A stretch of 64,000 nt of DNA, taken from Niabella sp. (GTDB lineage: Bacteria; Bacteroidota; Bacteroidia; Chitinophagales; Chitinophagaceae). The stretch covers positions 1 to 64,000 of the forward strand of contig JAGIAQ010000002.1 of assembly GCA_017744795.1 (NCBI GenBank), given 5' to 3'. Both the position numbers and the translations under genes were made by a program. Below the pieces are notes generated by a model that did no database searches, was not told the origin of the DNA, and saw only the letters and a program-made list of their open reading frames with translations. Below, piece after piece: positions 8,306 through 17,614 of this stretch (positions are counted from its first letter, which is position 1; each line of letters opens with the position of its first letter).

Positions 8306-9844
8306 ATGAAGTACCTTCTTATAGCCGTTGTCCTTTTTGCAACACATCAGTTATCTGTTGCCCAATCTTCCCAACAACCCAATATTTTAGTGATCATTTC
8401 TGATGATCATGCCTACCAGGCCATCAGTGCTTATGGAAGTAAATTCACGCAAACACCTGCCATCGACCGCCTGGCAAAAGAGGGCGCGCAGTTTACCAAT
8501 GCTTATGTTACTAACTCGCTTTGTGGGCCCAGCCGCGCTACGTTCCTATCCGGCAAATACAGTCATATCAACGGTTTTGAAGATAACGATCATTCCACTT
8601 TTGATTTTAACCAGGACATTTTTGTAAAACGCCTGCAAACAGCGGGGTACCAGACCGCATGGATCGGGAAAATGCACCTGGGCGAGAATACACCACAGGG
8701 TTTTACTTATTACAATATACTTCCCGGGCAGGGCGAATACTATAATCCTGATTTTATTTCCACCGGGGGAAAAAGAAGCCGGCACGAAGGGTATGTAACC
8801 AATATCATTACACAACTTTCTGAAGATTGGCTGGGCACCAGAGATGCCTCAAAACCCTTTTGCCTGGTCGTTGGCCATAAAGCAACGCACCGGACCTGGA
8901 TGCCGGACCTGCAGGACCTGGGCGCATTTGACAAACGTACTTTTCCTTTGCCCTCCACTTTTTATGACGACTATGCTACCCGTAAAGCGGCTAAAGTTCA
9001 GGACATGACAGTAGCCCAAACCATGCAACTGAATTACGACCTGAAAGTATTTCCTTCTCATGAAGAAGAAAGCAAAATGGGAGCAATTAAACGAATGTCA
9101 CCAGCGCAACGAACCGCCTGGGATGCTTACTATGACAAAGTAAAAAAGGAGTTTGATGAAAAAAAATTAACCGGCAAGGCACTTACCGAATGGAAATACC
9201 AACGGTATATAAAAGACTACCTGTCTACTGCAAAATCTTTAGACCGCAACATAGCGGAATTGCTGCATTATCTGGATGCACATGATCTGACAAAAAATAC
9301 GATCGTGATTTATATGTCGGACCAGGGATTTTTTATGGGCGAGCACGGCTGGTTCGACAAGCGATGGATGTATGAAGAATCCTTCAGAACGCCAATGGTG
9401 ATGCGCTATCCGGACGTTATTAAACCCGGCACTAAAATAAACGATTATATTATGAACCTGGATCTGGCGCCCACGCTGCTGCAGGCCGGAAAAGCCACGG
9501 TACCTGATGATCTGCAGGGCATTTCTTTTTTACCTCTTTTAGAGCACAAGACCTATACGCCCAGAAAGGCGATGTACTATCATTATTATGAAAATACCGT
9601 GCACCATGTGTCGCCGCAGTTCGGCATAAAAGCCGGACGCTATAAGCTGATCCGTTATTACGAACGGGTGAACGCCTGGGAATTATTCGACCTTGAAAAA
9701 GATCCGCAGGAACTAAAAAATGTTTATGCTGATAAAAATTATTCCAAAGTAGTCAGCAACTTAAAAAGCCAGCTGTTACAGCTGATCGAACAGTATAAAG
9801 ATGAAGCTGCAAAAAAGCTATTCTTAACGCCCGTTGCGGATTAG
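8306..9844 (+). CDS. secreted sulfatase (formylglycine-dependent)
   Basis: Periplasmic or secreted hydrolase of sulfate esters. A signal peptide (ending SVAQS) is followed by PNILVIISDDHA, whose Asp pair binds the metal. The signature CGPSRATFLSGKYSH has Cys73, the residue converted to formylglycine by a maturase. The C-terminal half has MSDQGFFMGEHGWFDKRWMYEE, typical of type I sulfatases acting on glycosaminoglycan-like or carrageenan-like glycans. Length 512 is normal. The stop overlaps that of nadK on the opposite strand (TTAG). The substrate cannot be set from sequence, and no other polysaccharide gene is adjacent. Confidence 0.9.
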   Translation: MKYLLIAVVLFATHQLSVAQSSQQPNILVIISDDHAYQAISAYGSKFTQTPAIDRLAKEGAQFTNAYVTNSLCGPSRATFLSGKYSHINGFEDNDHSTFDFNQDIFVKRLQTAGYQTAWIGKMHLGENTPQGFTYYNILPGQGEYYNPDFISTGGKRSRHEGYVTNIITQLSEDWLGTRDASKPFCLVVGHKATHRTWMPDLQDLGAFDKRTFPLPSTFYDDYATRKAAKVQDMTVAQTMQLNYDLKVFPSHEEESKMGAIKRMSPAQRTAWDAYYDKVKKEFDEKKLTGKALTEWKYQRYIKDYLSTAKSLDRNIAELLHYLDAHDLTKNTIVIYMSDQGFFMGEHGWFDKRWMYEESFRTPMVMRYPDVIKPGTKINDYIMNLDLAPTLLQAGKATVPDDLQGISFLPLLEHKTYTPRKAMYYHYYENTVHHVSPQFGIKAGRYKLIRYYERVNAWELFDLEKDPQELKNVYADKNYSKVVSNLKSQLLQLIEQYKDEAAKKLFLTPVAD

Positions 9845-10728
9845 GCCGGTGTATTTCTTCGGTCGAGCCCCCAGATCAGTTTGGTCTGGAGCGTATGCAG
9901 AAAATTATTTTCGCTGAGGCGGATCAGGGCGATGGTAAACCGTTCTTTTCGCACCGCCAGCGACACGTTTTTGGTAACGATTTCCTTCCTCGAATCCAGG
10001 GCGCAAATAATATCATCCGACCGGCTTTCGATTTCAAAAGAAATAATGCTGTTGTCATTGATCACCAGGGAGCGCATGTTGAGGTGATGGGGCGCCACGG
10101 GTGTAATTACAAAGTTTCCGGAATCGGGAAAAACAATAGGACCGCCGCAACTTAATGAGTAGCCGGTGGAACCGGTAGGCGTTGCCACCACCAGGCCATC
10201 TGCCCAGTATACGTTCAGAAATTCCCCGTTTATAAACGTATGCACTTTGATCATCGAGGCTGTGTCACGCTTATGAATAGCAAATTCATTCAGGCCAAAA
10301 GGTTTGTCGCCAAAAAGGGGAATGTCCGCATCCAGATGTACCAGGGTACGCTGTTCCGTTACATACGTGCGGGAAGCCAGCGCTTTTATCGCCAGTTTTA
10401 AATTATCCCTGCCAATGCTTGCCAGAAAACCCAGGCGCCCGAAGTTGATGCCCATTATGGCGATGGGTTTATCAGAGATGAGCGCCACCGTATCCAGCAG
10501 GGTACCGTCACCGCCAAGGCTGATGATGCACTCCACCTCTTTTGAAAGATCGGCCGTTTCCTGGAATACCGGCGTATCGGGATCAAGGCCAATGCGATCC
10601 TTTATCTCCTCAAAAAACGGTTTAAAAACGATCAGCTGCAGGTCATGATTTTTTACCTCACTGAAAAACGTTTTTACATCTTCCAGCTTTAGCTGGTCGA
10701 TCCCGCGGCTATAAACGGCAATGGTCAT
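9841..10728 (-). CDS. nadK: NAD kinase
   Basis: Phosphorylates NAD to NADP. The GGDGTLLDTVAL motif at about residue 73 and TPTGSTGYSLSCGGP in the centre are the family's nucleotide and NAD sites. Length 295 and the compact two-domain layout fit. The gene begins 3 bases after the barrel-protein gene, on the same strand. Confidence 0.95.
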   Translation of the reverse strand: MTIAVYSRGIDQLKLEDVKTFFSEVKNHDLQLIVFKPFFEEIKDRIGLDPDTPVFQETADLSKEVECIISLGGDGTLLDTVALISDKPIAIMGINFGRLGFLASIGRDNLKLAIKALASRTYVTEQRTLVHLDADIPLFGDKPFGLNEFAIHKRDTASMIKVHTFINGEFLNVYWADGLVVATPTGSTGYSLSCGGPIVFPDSGNFVITPVAPHHLNMRSLVINDNSIISFEIESRSDDIICALDSRKEIVTKNVSLAVRKERFTIALIRLSENNFLHTLQTKLIWGLDRRNTPA

Positions 10729-10730
10729 GA

Positions 10731-12221
10731 TTAAAAAATATCCTTCTTTTGTAAATATATGCCCTTTTCACCTAAATGGTTAACGGACAGCTCTACCTTA
10801 AGGGTAAAATCGTACCCGGTAAAAATATCAAATCCAACGCCTCCGCCGATCAGGAAACGGTTGGATAGGCGGTTGGTAGGACCCGGATTGGGATCATAGG
10901 CATAGCCGGCATTGGCAAATACTTTCCCATATATTTTCAGTGGAATGGGTATGGGAGAAAACCATTTTGTTTTGGGAATACTAAAGCTGAAATTCGTTAG
11001 TCTTGTTGCAAGCGTGGCGTTCACTATTCCACCGGCCACTCCGTCCATCACATAGTATTCATATCCATGCAGGAACATATCGCCATAACCCAGCAGTTGC
11101 CGGTTATAATAGGGCTGATTAAAAGGCGCCTTCACGGTTCCCGACGCCCCAATGCTATAAAAGGATTGTTTTCCCAACTGCCAGTAACCCACCCCTTTGG
11201 CTGTCAGCTGCCAAACATTCATATCGTTATTAACGCCTTGTTTTGAGGCAAAGAGCTCCCCGGCATACCCCCTCGTGGGATAGGCGTTATAGTCAAGATT
11301 CTGATACCGCACCCGATAATAAAAACTGGGATATTTTAAAAAATGCTGCGGTCCTTTAAGATATTGCGGGTTCATGAGGAATACGGTATCGCCAAACCGC
11401 GCCGATTGATAGCCTATCCCAAAATAATGCGTCGTATAGAATTTTTTGCGATAGGTAAATTCCAGGTTTGCGTTAAAGAAGTTTTTGAGATAATCATCCG
11501 TTTTTACAAACTGCTGCTTATCAAATTTTGTATCGTACAGCACTTCATGGTTCTTGCCCAGGTTGATCATGGCGTTCATTCCCCATTTCATTCCCTTGTC
11601 AATATACGGGCGCTGGTAGCCCAGGGATAATTGTTTGGTATACCCGGAAATAAAATAGAACCGGAGCTTATCATTATTGCCCGTAATATTATCCCATAAT
11701 AATTTGACCCCATAATCGATCCGCGATACCGCGGCCCCTTTTTCAAAAAGCCACTGGTTCAGGTTCCGGTCTACCGGTTTAAAATAGGGGAAGGGCCAGA
11801 TGTACCAGCGTTCTTCCACCACAATTTTAATATCAACAAACGGCGGATCCAGCTGCAATACGGAAAGATTTACCACATGAAACAAGCCCAAATTCATCAA
11901 TTGTGTTTTTCCAATATTAAACAGGGTGGGTACTTCTTTCAGTAAAACAGAATCTCCTTCTTTAAAAGGCAATTCCCGCAGCAGGATCGGTTCCTTTGTT
12001 TTATCGTTTCCTTCAAAAACGATATCCCGGATCATAAATTTGCCATCCAGGTCTTTGGGCAGACTATCTAAACCATAGTCGTTCTTTGTTACAGGGGAGG
12101 CCGCATTTGCATGTTTTTGTCCGCTGATGGTTGTATCGATCTGCGCATGGATCATAGAAAAGCACCCCGATAAAAGAAGGATAAAAAGCAGGACGCTATT
12201 TTTCGGGATTCTAATTTTCAC
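10731..12221 (-). CDS. BamA/TamA-family outer-membrane protein with POTRA domain
   Basis: Predicted outer-membrane barrel of the Omp85 superfamily. The start is a GTG at 12221; it yields a clean signal peptide (KNSVLLFILLLSGCFSMIHAQ), and no ATG gives one. One POTRA-like domain is visible at about residues 60-150 (FMIRDIVFEGNDKTKEPILL, then a WYIWPFP region), followed by beta-strands to a final strand ending KKDIF. At 496 residues with a single clear POTRA it is shorter than housekeeping BamA, so it is a paralogue with unknown client. Cotranscribed with nadK and the CBS gene. Confidence 0.85.
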   Translation of the reverse strand: MKIRIPKNSVLLFILLLSGCFSMIHAQIDTTISGQKHANAASPVTKNDYGLDSLPKDLDGKFMIRDIVFEGNDKTKEPILLRELPFKEGDSVLLKEVPTLFNIGKTQLMNLGLFHVVNLSVLQLDPPFVDIKIVVEERWYIWPFPYFKPVDRNLNQWLFEKGAAVSRIDYGVKLLWDNITGNNDKLRFYFISGYTKQLSLGYQRPYIDKGMKWGMNAMINLGKNHEVLYDTKFDKQQFVKTDDYLKNFFNANLEFTYRKKFYTTHYFGIGYQSARFGDTVFLMNPQYLKGPQHFLKYPSFYYRVRYQNLDYNAYPTRGYAGELFASKQGVNNDMNVWQLTAKGVGYWQLGKQSFYSIGASGTVKAPFNQPYYNRQLLGYGDMFLHGYEYYVMDGVAGGIVNATLATRLTNFSFSIPKTKWFSPIPIPLKIYGKVFANAGYAYDPNPGPTNRLSNRFLIGGGVGFDIFTGYDFTLKVELSVNHLGEKGIYLQKKDIF

Positions 12222-12246
12222 ATCAGACGGATCAGGTGCTGCGCAC

Positions 12247-12906
12247 TTATATACTTAAATAATTCATTAAGTTCTCATAATTGTCCTTTAGCTCATTGGT
12301 GTACAGCTCCTCGCCAAAGTAATATTTCACTGTATAATCATAGCGCTGAAAACTGGCCACTATGTCGGATATCTCCAATTTATTAACCCTCAAGGTTATC
12401 TCCACGACACCCTTTTCCCGGATCGGCCGGGTGTTCAGTTGTGTAATTTGTGCATCATTCGCTTCCACAATTTTCCCAATCTCTGAGAAGGAATATTGGC
12501 GGGTTTCCACTTCCAGTACCAGCAGGCCGCCGGCATCCTGCAATTGTAAAAAATCGGCCACATACCCTGCAAGGGTTACGGCTTCTATCGCCCCAACCAG
12601 GTTATGGTCGTGGTCAACAATCGGGACTACGGAAAGATGATGCGTTGTTGCCAGGGCAAACGCTTTTAAGAAATGCTCGTCCTCCCTGACCGAATAAGTA
12701 AGCAAAGGCTGCTGTAATTCTGCAAGAGAAAGCTCATCGTCAACATCCAGCAGTGTATTTTCGTTCACCAGGCCTTCCAGTTTTCCCTCCCGGGCAACGG
12801 CAAGGTCTGTAACATGATGTTCCTGCATAAGGTTCAACACCTGGTAAACCCTGTCCGACAATTTTAATTGTGGCAATGCTTCAAAAGACAATTCTTTAAT
12901 TAACAT
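12247..12906 (-). CDS. CBS-domain protein with ACT-like C-terminus
   Basis: A cytoplasmic 219-residue protein. Two CBS motifs occupy residues about 1-120 (VLNLMQEHHVTDLAV, then LATTHHLSVVPIVDHDHNLVG). An ACT-like fold lies at about 125-200 (GGLLVLEVETRQYSFSEIG). This AcuB-like layout normally senses adenine nucleotides or metabolites; the ligand and target here are unknown. Clustered with nadK and the Omp85-family gene. Confidence 0.88.
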   Translation of the reverse strand: MLIKELSFEALPQLKLSDRVYQVLNLMQEHHVTDLAVAREGKLEGLVNENTLLDVDDELSLAELQQPLLTYSVREDEHFLKAFALATTHHLSVVPIVDHDHNLVGAIEAVTLAGYVADFLQLQDAGGLLVLEVETRQYSFSEIGKIVEANDAQITQLNTRPIREKGVVEITLRVNKLEISDIVASFQRYDYTVKYYFGEELYTNELKDNYENLMNYLSI

Positions 12907-12933
12907 AGCTTCCTTTTGCAGGTAAGACAGCTT

Positions 12934-13716
12934 TTAGGAAACCTTTGTTGCAATAGCTCCCTGTCTTTGCAAAAAATTAAGCAAAATTTTGTTGAACTCT
13001 TCAGGAACCTCCATCATGGGAGCGTGCCCGCAATGATCAATAAAATGAAGTTCACTGTTGGGAAGTAATTTCTTAAACTCTTCTGCTACAAACGGTGGGG
13101 TTACATTATCGTTCTTTCCCCAGATGAGCAGGACCGGTATGGTGATGCGGCTCAGTTCCTCGCCGAGGTTATTGCGAATAGCGCTTTTCGCCAGCGCAAT
13201 AATTTTTATAACTTTCAGCCGGTTGTTCGTGATCTCGAAAACCTCGTCCACCAAGGCTTCGGTGGCCATCGCAGGATCGTAAAAAGTGTATTCCGTTTTT
13301 TTGCGTATATACTCACGGTCGCCTCTTTTGGGGTAGCTATCGCCCATTCCATTTTCAAAAAGACCGGAGCTGCCGGTTAAAATAACCGATTTTACCTGCT
13401 GCGGTTCGTTGCGCAACAAATACACCAGGCCCACATGGCCTCCAAGGGAATTGCCTAGTAAATGAACATCTTTATACCCCCTGGTTTCAATGAATTTGTT
13501 TACATATTTTGCGAGGCCGCTTACGCTGGTATTTAAAATATCCATTTCCAGCAGCGGCAGCATCGGCACCACTACTTTCATATGATTTTTAAAGAAATCG
13601 ATCAGCGGGCCAAAATTGCTCAGTGCACCAAACAAGCCATGCAACAGCACCAGCGTTTGTCCTTCGCCCTCCTCAATATAGCTGAATTTATCGTGCTGTT
13701 TTACTTCGTATTCCAT
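12934..13716 (-). CDS. alpha/beta hydrolase
   Basis: A cytoplasmic serine hydrolase of the alpha/beta fold. The nucleophile elbow is GNSLGGHVG; the acid is probably the Asp in LLIWGKNDNVTPP and the base the His in DHCGHAPMMEVP. A lid-like helical insert sits at about residues 120-180. At 260 residues it resembles esterases and C-C hydrolases of the MhpC/BioH type. No substrate can be deduced. Confidence 0.88.
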   Translation of the reverse strand: MEYEVKQHDKFSYIEEGEGQTLVLLHGLFGALSNFGPLIDFFKNHMKVVVPMLPLLEMDILNTSVSGLAKYVNKFIETRGYKDVHLLGNSLGGHVGLVYLLRNEPQQVKSVILTGSSGLFENGMGDSYPKRGDREYIRKKTEYTFYDPAMATEALVDEVFEITNNRLKVIKIIALAKSAIRNNLGEELSRITIPVLLIWGKNDNVTPPFVAEEFKKLLPNSELHFIDHCGHAPMMEVPEEFNKILLNFLQRQGAIATKVS

Positions 13717-13843
13717 TCTAATTTTCTAGCAATATAGCCGCTAATATATTGATTTTAATAATGATTCAACCTGTTAATTTATATAAAAGTATTAAATTCT
13801 ATATAAAAACACAGCGGCTCAATAAGTTAATTTATTATTTCCC

Positions 13844-14371
13844 TTAAGTTGCGGCCTTTTCAAAGAAATGCTCCAGCTGCAGAAACAAGTCTTTAAACGC
13901 GGGAATTATGGACCCGATGATGCCGATGGCCCGCTTCCCGAACGCATCAATAAAGGGAAACATGGTGGATTTTGCAATCGTTGTATCCGGCAATAAATGC
14001 AGCTGATTAACGTAAAACAGCAGGATAGAATAAGCTGCACAATAAAGCATAACAAAAAACAAAATGCCGCCCAAACGGTTCAGCCAGCCCAGTAATACTT
14101 TCTCCATCGAAAGCTGAATGAGCCGTGCGGCCCATTTTACAATGATGATAACTCCTATCAGCACCGCTACAAATGCCATAAAGGGCAACCATTTATCAGA
14201 TACTTTTATAATGCTCCCGACCCTTGTGGCCACCACTGCCGACAGTTTCATTGCTGCCGCAAGGCCGATCACGAAGGCCAGGTAAGAAAATATACCCACT
14301 ACAAAACCTTTCTGGTAGCCCTTGAACACGGCGATACATAAGAGCACCGCGAAAATAAGATCGATGATCAT
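13844..14371 (-). CDS. CvpA-family membrane protein
   Basis: An inner-membrane protein of 175 residues with four hydrophobic segments, starting MIIDLIFAVLLCIAVFKGYQKGF, typical of the CvpA/colicin V production family. The molecular role of the family is poorly defined. Its ATG directly follows the stop of the yqeY-like gene (no spacer), so the two are coupled. Confidence 0.85.
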   Translation of the reverse strand: MIIDLIFAVLLCIAVFKGYQKGFVVGIFSYLAFVIGLAAAMKLSAVVATRVGSIIKVSDKWLPFMAFVAVLIGVIIIVKWAARLIQLSMEKVLLGWLNRLGGILFFVMLYCAAYSILLFYVNQLHLLPDTTIAKSTMFPFIDAFGKRAIGIIGSIIPAFKDLFLQLEHFFEKAAT

Positions 14372-14824
14372 TTATTTTGTCAATAGCTCTTTTACGATAG
14401 CTGAAATCGCTTTCCCTTCGGCTTTGCCCGCCAGCTCTTTGGTAGCCGCGCCCATCACCTTGCCCATATCGGCCGGTCCTGCTGCGCCGGTTTGTTCAAT
14501 GATCTTTGCAATAATGGGTTTTAATTCTTCCGGGCTCAGCTGCGCCGGCAGGTATTTTTCCATTATCACGATTTCTTCTTTTTCTTTTTGGGCAAGGTCC
14601 GGACGATTTTGTTTTTCGAAAATATCCAGCGAATCTTTGCGTTGCTTCACCAGCTTCTGCACCAGCTTTATTTCATCATCGGCAGACAAGCTTTCTTTTG
14701 CCCCTTCAGCCGTTTTAGCCAGTAAAATAGCTGCTTTTATAGCTCTTAAACTCCGCAGCCCGGCTTCATCTTTTGCCAGCATTGCTTTTTTTATATCCTC
14801 GTTGATTGTTTGTTCTAAAGACAT
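14372..14824 (-). CDS. GatB/YqeY-domain protein
   Basis: A 150-residue cytoplasmic protein of the YqeY family, which shares the C-terminal tRNA-contacting domain of amidotransferase GatB. Typical pattern: MSLEQTINEDIKKAMLAKD, then LVQKLVKQRKDSLDIFEK, and a C-terminal GKVMGAATKELAGKAEG. The function in bacteria is not settled; a tRNA-related role is inferred by homology. Confidence 0.92.
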   Translation of the reverse strand: MSLEQTINEDIKKAMLAKDEAGLRSLRAIKAAILLAKTAEGAKESLSADDEIKLVQKLVKQRKDSLDIFEKQNRPDLAQKEKEEIVIMEKYLPAQLSPEELKPIIAKIIEQTGAAGPADMGKVMGAATKELAGKAEGKAISAIVKELLTK

Positions 14825-14895
14825 GGTTGTAAGATTTAAGTGTTCAGTTATCAGCCATCAGTTATCAGTGGTCAGAGCGTTTTGCGTTCAGCATA

Positions 14896-15243
14896 TTAAG
14901 TCGCTTTTTGCTGTTCCAGTTGTTTTTCCTGGAACTTTTTATAGAACGCCTGGGCAAATTCCTTCATCTCATTCACCTGGTCGTGGTACTGTGTGGCACG
15001 TCCGTAGGTATCGGCCATTGTCATGATGGACTGATAAAAGAAATCGGCCATTTCATCCACCATCATTTCCTTGGTCCAAAGGTCGATCCGCAATGCGGCC
15101 CGTTCAGCCCCATCCCAAAGGGATAACATTATGGCTTTGGCTCGTTTGGCCTGTTCGGCAGTGCTGGCGGTGGCGGCCCAGGTAATATCCTGCGGTACTT
15201 TATTTTCGTCCAGTTCAACATCAATAGTAATCGTAGACTTCAT
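14896..15243 (-). CDS. gldC: gliding motility protein GldC
   Basis: Bacteroidota-specific small cytoplasmic protein linked to gliding motility, usually encoded with or near other gld genes. The start MKSTITIDVELDENKVP and the WDGAERAALRIDLWTKEM motif are characteristic. ATG 15243 is preferred; the frame extends to a TTG at 15249. A TTG-N20-TACATTTG promoter lies just upstream. Other gld genes are not in the window, and the gene is present in many non-gliding relatives. Confidence 0.92.
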   Translation of the reverse strand: MKSTITIDVELDENKVPQDITWAATASTAEQAKRAKAIMLSLWDGAERAALRIDLWTKEMMVDEMADFFYQSIMTMADTYGRATQYHDQVNEMKEFAQAFYKKFQEKQLEQQKAT

Positions 15244-15542
15244 AATCAAAACTTGTAAACCGCAAATGTAAGGATTCGGCTTCAGGCGGGCAAGAATGCA
15301 GGGCGGACACGGTTTACGAATGTGGGACTAACCAAAAGGCTACTACATTTTTTGCCACTGAAACACAGAATCACTGAGGGGATTTCGCAGACCGTCCGAA
15401 GAAATATCCAATGAAAAATGCAGAAGTGAGTCTGGTTAAAGCCGACAAGTTCCTTTTCATAAACGAATGCTCCTTTTTCATTTTACATTCTTTATTCGAT
15501 ATTTTACATTAGTGAACTGCCTGGTTATAAAAACTTACTAAT
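15244..15542. other. intergenic region gldC / glycosyltransferase
   Basis: Holds the gldC promoter and, at about 15354-15383, a copy of the widespread 'cacagaaacacagag'-like short repeat (here CACTGAAACACAGAATCACTG-like, imperfect). No open frame with support was seen in the rest. Confidence 0.5.
15263..15293 (-). promoter_or_regulatory. Bacteroidota-type promoter for gldC
   Basis: On the minus strand TTG (15293-15291), 20 bases, then TACATTTG (15270-15263). This matches the TTTG/TAnnTTTG consensus with good spacing and lies 20 bases before the gldC ATG. Confidence 0.6.
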
Positions 15543-16634
15543 TCATTCCTTGCGAGGTATAGTTTCCTCGCTCACCCCGCCCAGAAGCGCTTTCAGTCCG
15601 CCCCCAGAAGTATTTAAAGGAGCATGCTTTTGTATTGCCTCAATATAATAGTGCCGCAGGGACTCATTTTTATACAGCTCCATCATTTTTGCGCCCAGTG
15701 ATGTTTCATCCGTTGCCAGGTAAGCGGGCAAGACAGGAAATGTAGCATCAGTAAAAGGATCGGGCACCAGAGTTGTGGTACCACAGGCAATTGCTTCCGC
15801 CACGGCAGCGGGAAAACCATCGTCCGTTTTGGTGCTGACCGCCGCATAGGCCGCTCCCAGCGCCTGTGCATAAGTATACGATGCAGACTGTTCAAACAAT
15901 ACCACGTCCTCTTTGTATTTATAAGAGCTTAACACGCCAAACACGCTCCCAAAGGCCGTTTGAGGGTTAAAGCCCCGCTGGGTCAATACTAATTTCCAGT
16001 GGGTCTGCTGCATTTTTTTAAACTGTGAAAAGGCCTTCAATACCAGTACCAGAGATTCTTTGGTCCAATGATCATCGGTACATATAAAAAATTCTTTCCC
16101 CGCCGTAATGGCTTCTCTAAACTGAAGTTGTTCTTCAAAAGCAGTTCTTTTTAGTCCTGCTGCAGTTATGCCTCCGGCAACGATTCTATTTTGCAGGTCC
16201 ACGCCGGTTTCGGCTATCAGCCGGGTCTTTATTTTTTCTGAGCTTACTGCGATGCCGGCCAGTTTCTGAAACAGAGCCCTGTCTTTTTCTTCCGGTTCGT
16301 ATCGGTCATCAAGCAATAAAAACTGAGGAACAGAGGTGTTCAACACTTCTTTTACATCAAAAAGCAGCAGGGCGTCGATGTCTTTTTTTTGCAGCAACCG
16401 CGCTATACCCGATCGTTGCCCGGTAAAGGGTCCCAGCCACCCCGAAAGGCCCTCTTTGAGCGGGAAACGTTCAATCGAAGGCGCTAAATACCGGGTCCCG
16501 GCCTCGGTTCCGCCACAAAAAACCATGATTTCCGGCGAGGGTTGCCACTTAGATATACTATTGACTATCAATAAATTATTGACATTATGAAGTAACCTTC
16601 TGTCTATTTCTTTGCTGTAAACACCTATCTTCAC
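15543..16634 (-). CDS. glycosyltransferase family 1-like protein
   Basis: A predicted cytoplasmic nucleotide-sugar glycosyltransferase with a GT-B-like layout. The N-terminal part has a Rossmann-type start (KIGVYSKEID). In the C-terminal half the GDP/UDP-sugar region is recognisable (SYTYAQALGAAYAAVSTKTDDGFPA, then AEAIACGTTTLVP). A GTG at 16634 gives a natural start at the first beta-strand; the open frame continues to 16667 with extra hydrophobic residues. The acceptor is unknown. Divergent from the DUF4290 gene. Confidence 0.75.
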   Translation of the reverse strand: MKIGVYSKEIDRRLLHNVNNLLIVNSISKWQPSPEIMVFCGGTEAGTRYLAPSIERFPLKEGLSGWLGPFTGQRSGIARLLQKKDIDALLLFDVKEVLNTSVPQFLLLDDRYEPEEKDRALFQKLAGIAVSSEKIKTRLIAETGVDLQNRIVAGGITAAGLKRTAFEEQLQFREAITAGKEFFICTDDHWTKESLVLVLKAFSQFKKMQQTHWKLVLTQRGFNPQTAFGSVFGVLSSYKYKEDVVLFEQSASYTYAQALGAAYAAVSTKTDDGFPAAVAEAIACGTTTLVPDPFTDATFPVLPAYLATDETSLGAKMMELYKNESLRHYYIEAIQKHAPLNTSGGGLKALLGGVSEETIPRKE

Positions 16635-16674
16635 TGTTAAAAGAAAAATCTTTTCAAGTAAATACAATTCCGTT

Positions 16675-16682
16675 TATCTTTG
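16675..16682 (+). promoter_or_regulatory. TAnnTTTG -7 promoter box
   Basis: TATCTTTG on the plus strand, 78 bases before the ATG at 16760. No clear -33 element. Confidence 0.4.
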
Positions 16683-16732
16683 TAACCAGCTGCAAAGGTA
16701 TAGCGTAACCATTTACATTGAACTACTTTACA

Positions 16733-16740
16733 TACATTTG
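16733..16740 (+). promoter_or_regulatory. second TAnnTTTG -7 box
   Basis: TACATTTG, 20 bases before the ATG at 16760. It would give a very short leader; it may be an alternative to the box at 16675. Confidence 0.3.
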
Positions 16741-16759
16741 AGCGATCCCAATTATTTTT

Positions 16760-17452
16760 ATGGAATATAATACTACTAGGAACAAGCTGATCATACGGGA
16801 GTATGGACGCAACGTGCAGAAGATGGTGGAATACATACTAACCATTGAAGACCCTGAAAAAAGAAAAAGAAATGCTGATTCGGTTATAGAGCTGATGGCT
16901 ATATTGAATCCTTCCCTTAAAACAGTGGAGGATTATAAACACAAATTGTGGGATCATCTTTTCCAGATCTCCGATTTTCAACTGGATGTATCGGCACCTT
17001 ATCCCAAACCTACCCCGGAAGAACTGAGCGCCCGGCCTGATCCGGTTCCTTACCCTACCCGCAGCTCCAAGCTGGCGCACCTGGGTTCTAACCTGGAAGC
17101 CCTGATTGAGCGCGGATTACAGGAAACCGATCCGGAGAAGAAACAAGGGTATGCCAATAGTATTGCCTATTACATGAAGCTGGCGTATAGCAACTGGCAT
17201 AAAGAAGTGGTGCATGACGATGCCATACAAAGCGAGCTGAGCGAAATTACCGACGGACAGCTGACCTTTACCAATACGCCTAGCGTAAAGGCTTTTCGCC
17301 CCGATAACGGCGGCCGCGACCGCGATAAAGGAAACTTTAATAATAAGCGGAATAAATTTCAGCAGCGCAACGGCAATAACGGCAACGGCAACAATAATAA
17401 CCGCCGGAATAACAATAACGGAGGCGGCTTTAAAAAGAAGCGCTTTATATAA
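16760..17452 (+). CDS. DUF4290 protein with basic Asn/Gly/Arg-rich tail
   Basis: A Bacteroidota-specific cytoplasmic protein of unknown function. The DUF4290 core covers about residues 1-175 (start MEYNTTRNKLIIREYGRNVQ; inner motif YANSIAYYMKLAYSNWH). The last 45 residues are low complexity, rich in Asn, Gly, Arg and Lys and ending FKKKRFI, suggestive of RNA or nucleic-acid contact. A strong terminator follows at 17473-17507. Confidence 0.9.
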   Translation: MEYNTTRNKLIIREYGRNVQKMVEYILTIEDPEKRKRNADSVIELMAILNPSLKTVEDYKHKLWDHLFQISDFQLDVSAPYPKPTPEELSARPDPVPYPTRSSKLAHLGSNLEALIERGLQETDPEKKQGYANSIAYYMKLAYSNWHKEVVHDDAIQSELSEITDGQLTFTNTPSVKAFRPDNGGRDRDKGNFNNKRNKFQQRNGNNGNGNNNNRRNNNNGGGFKKKRFI

Positions 17453-17472
17453 AAAGTCATTTCAACCTTTTC

Positions 17473-17507
17473 AAAGGGCCTTCCGGAATGCGGAAGGCCC
17501 TTTTTTA
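17473..17507 (+). terminator. rho-independent terminator
   Basis: A perfect 13-bp stem (AAAGGGCCTTCCG / CGGAAGGCCCTTT) with a 5-base loop followed by a T-run, 20 bases downstream of the DUF4290 stop. Confidence 0.9.
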
Positions 17508-17614
17508 ATTTGAGATATTTTTTTTAACTGTCACACACCCGCTATTTTTGCTACCATTCAGCCAATAATCAACTGAGCCATTTTCTGACTGCAGCGTAAT
17601 CAAACAAAACACAT

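Noticed and set aside
14322-15026. Plus-strand open frame of 234 codons
   Set aside because: It lies antisense to the yqeY-like and gldC genes; the hydrophobic Ser/Phe-rich translation is a typical shadow.
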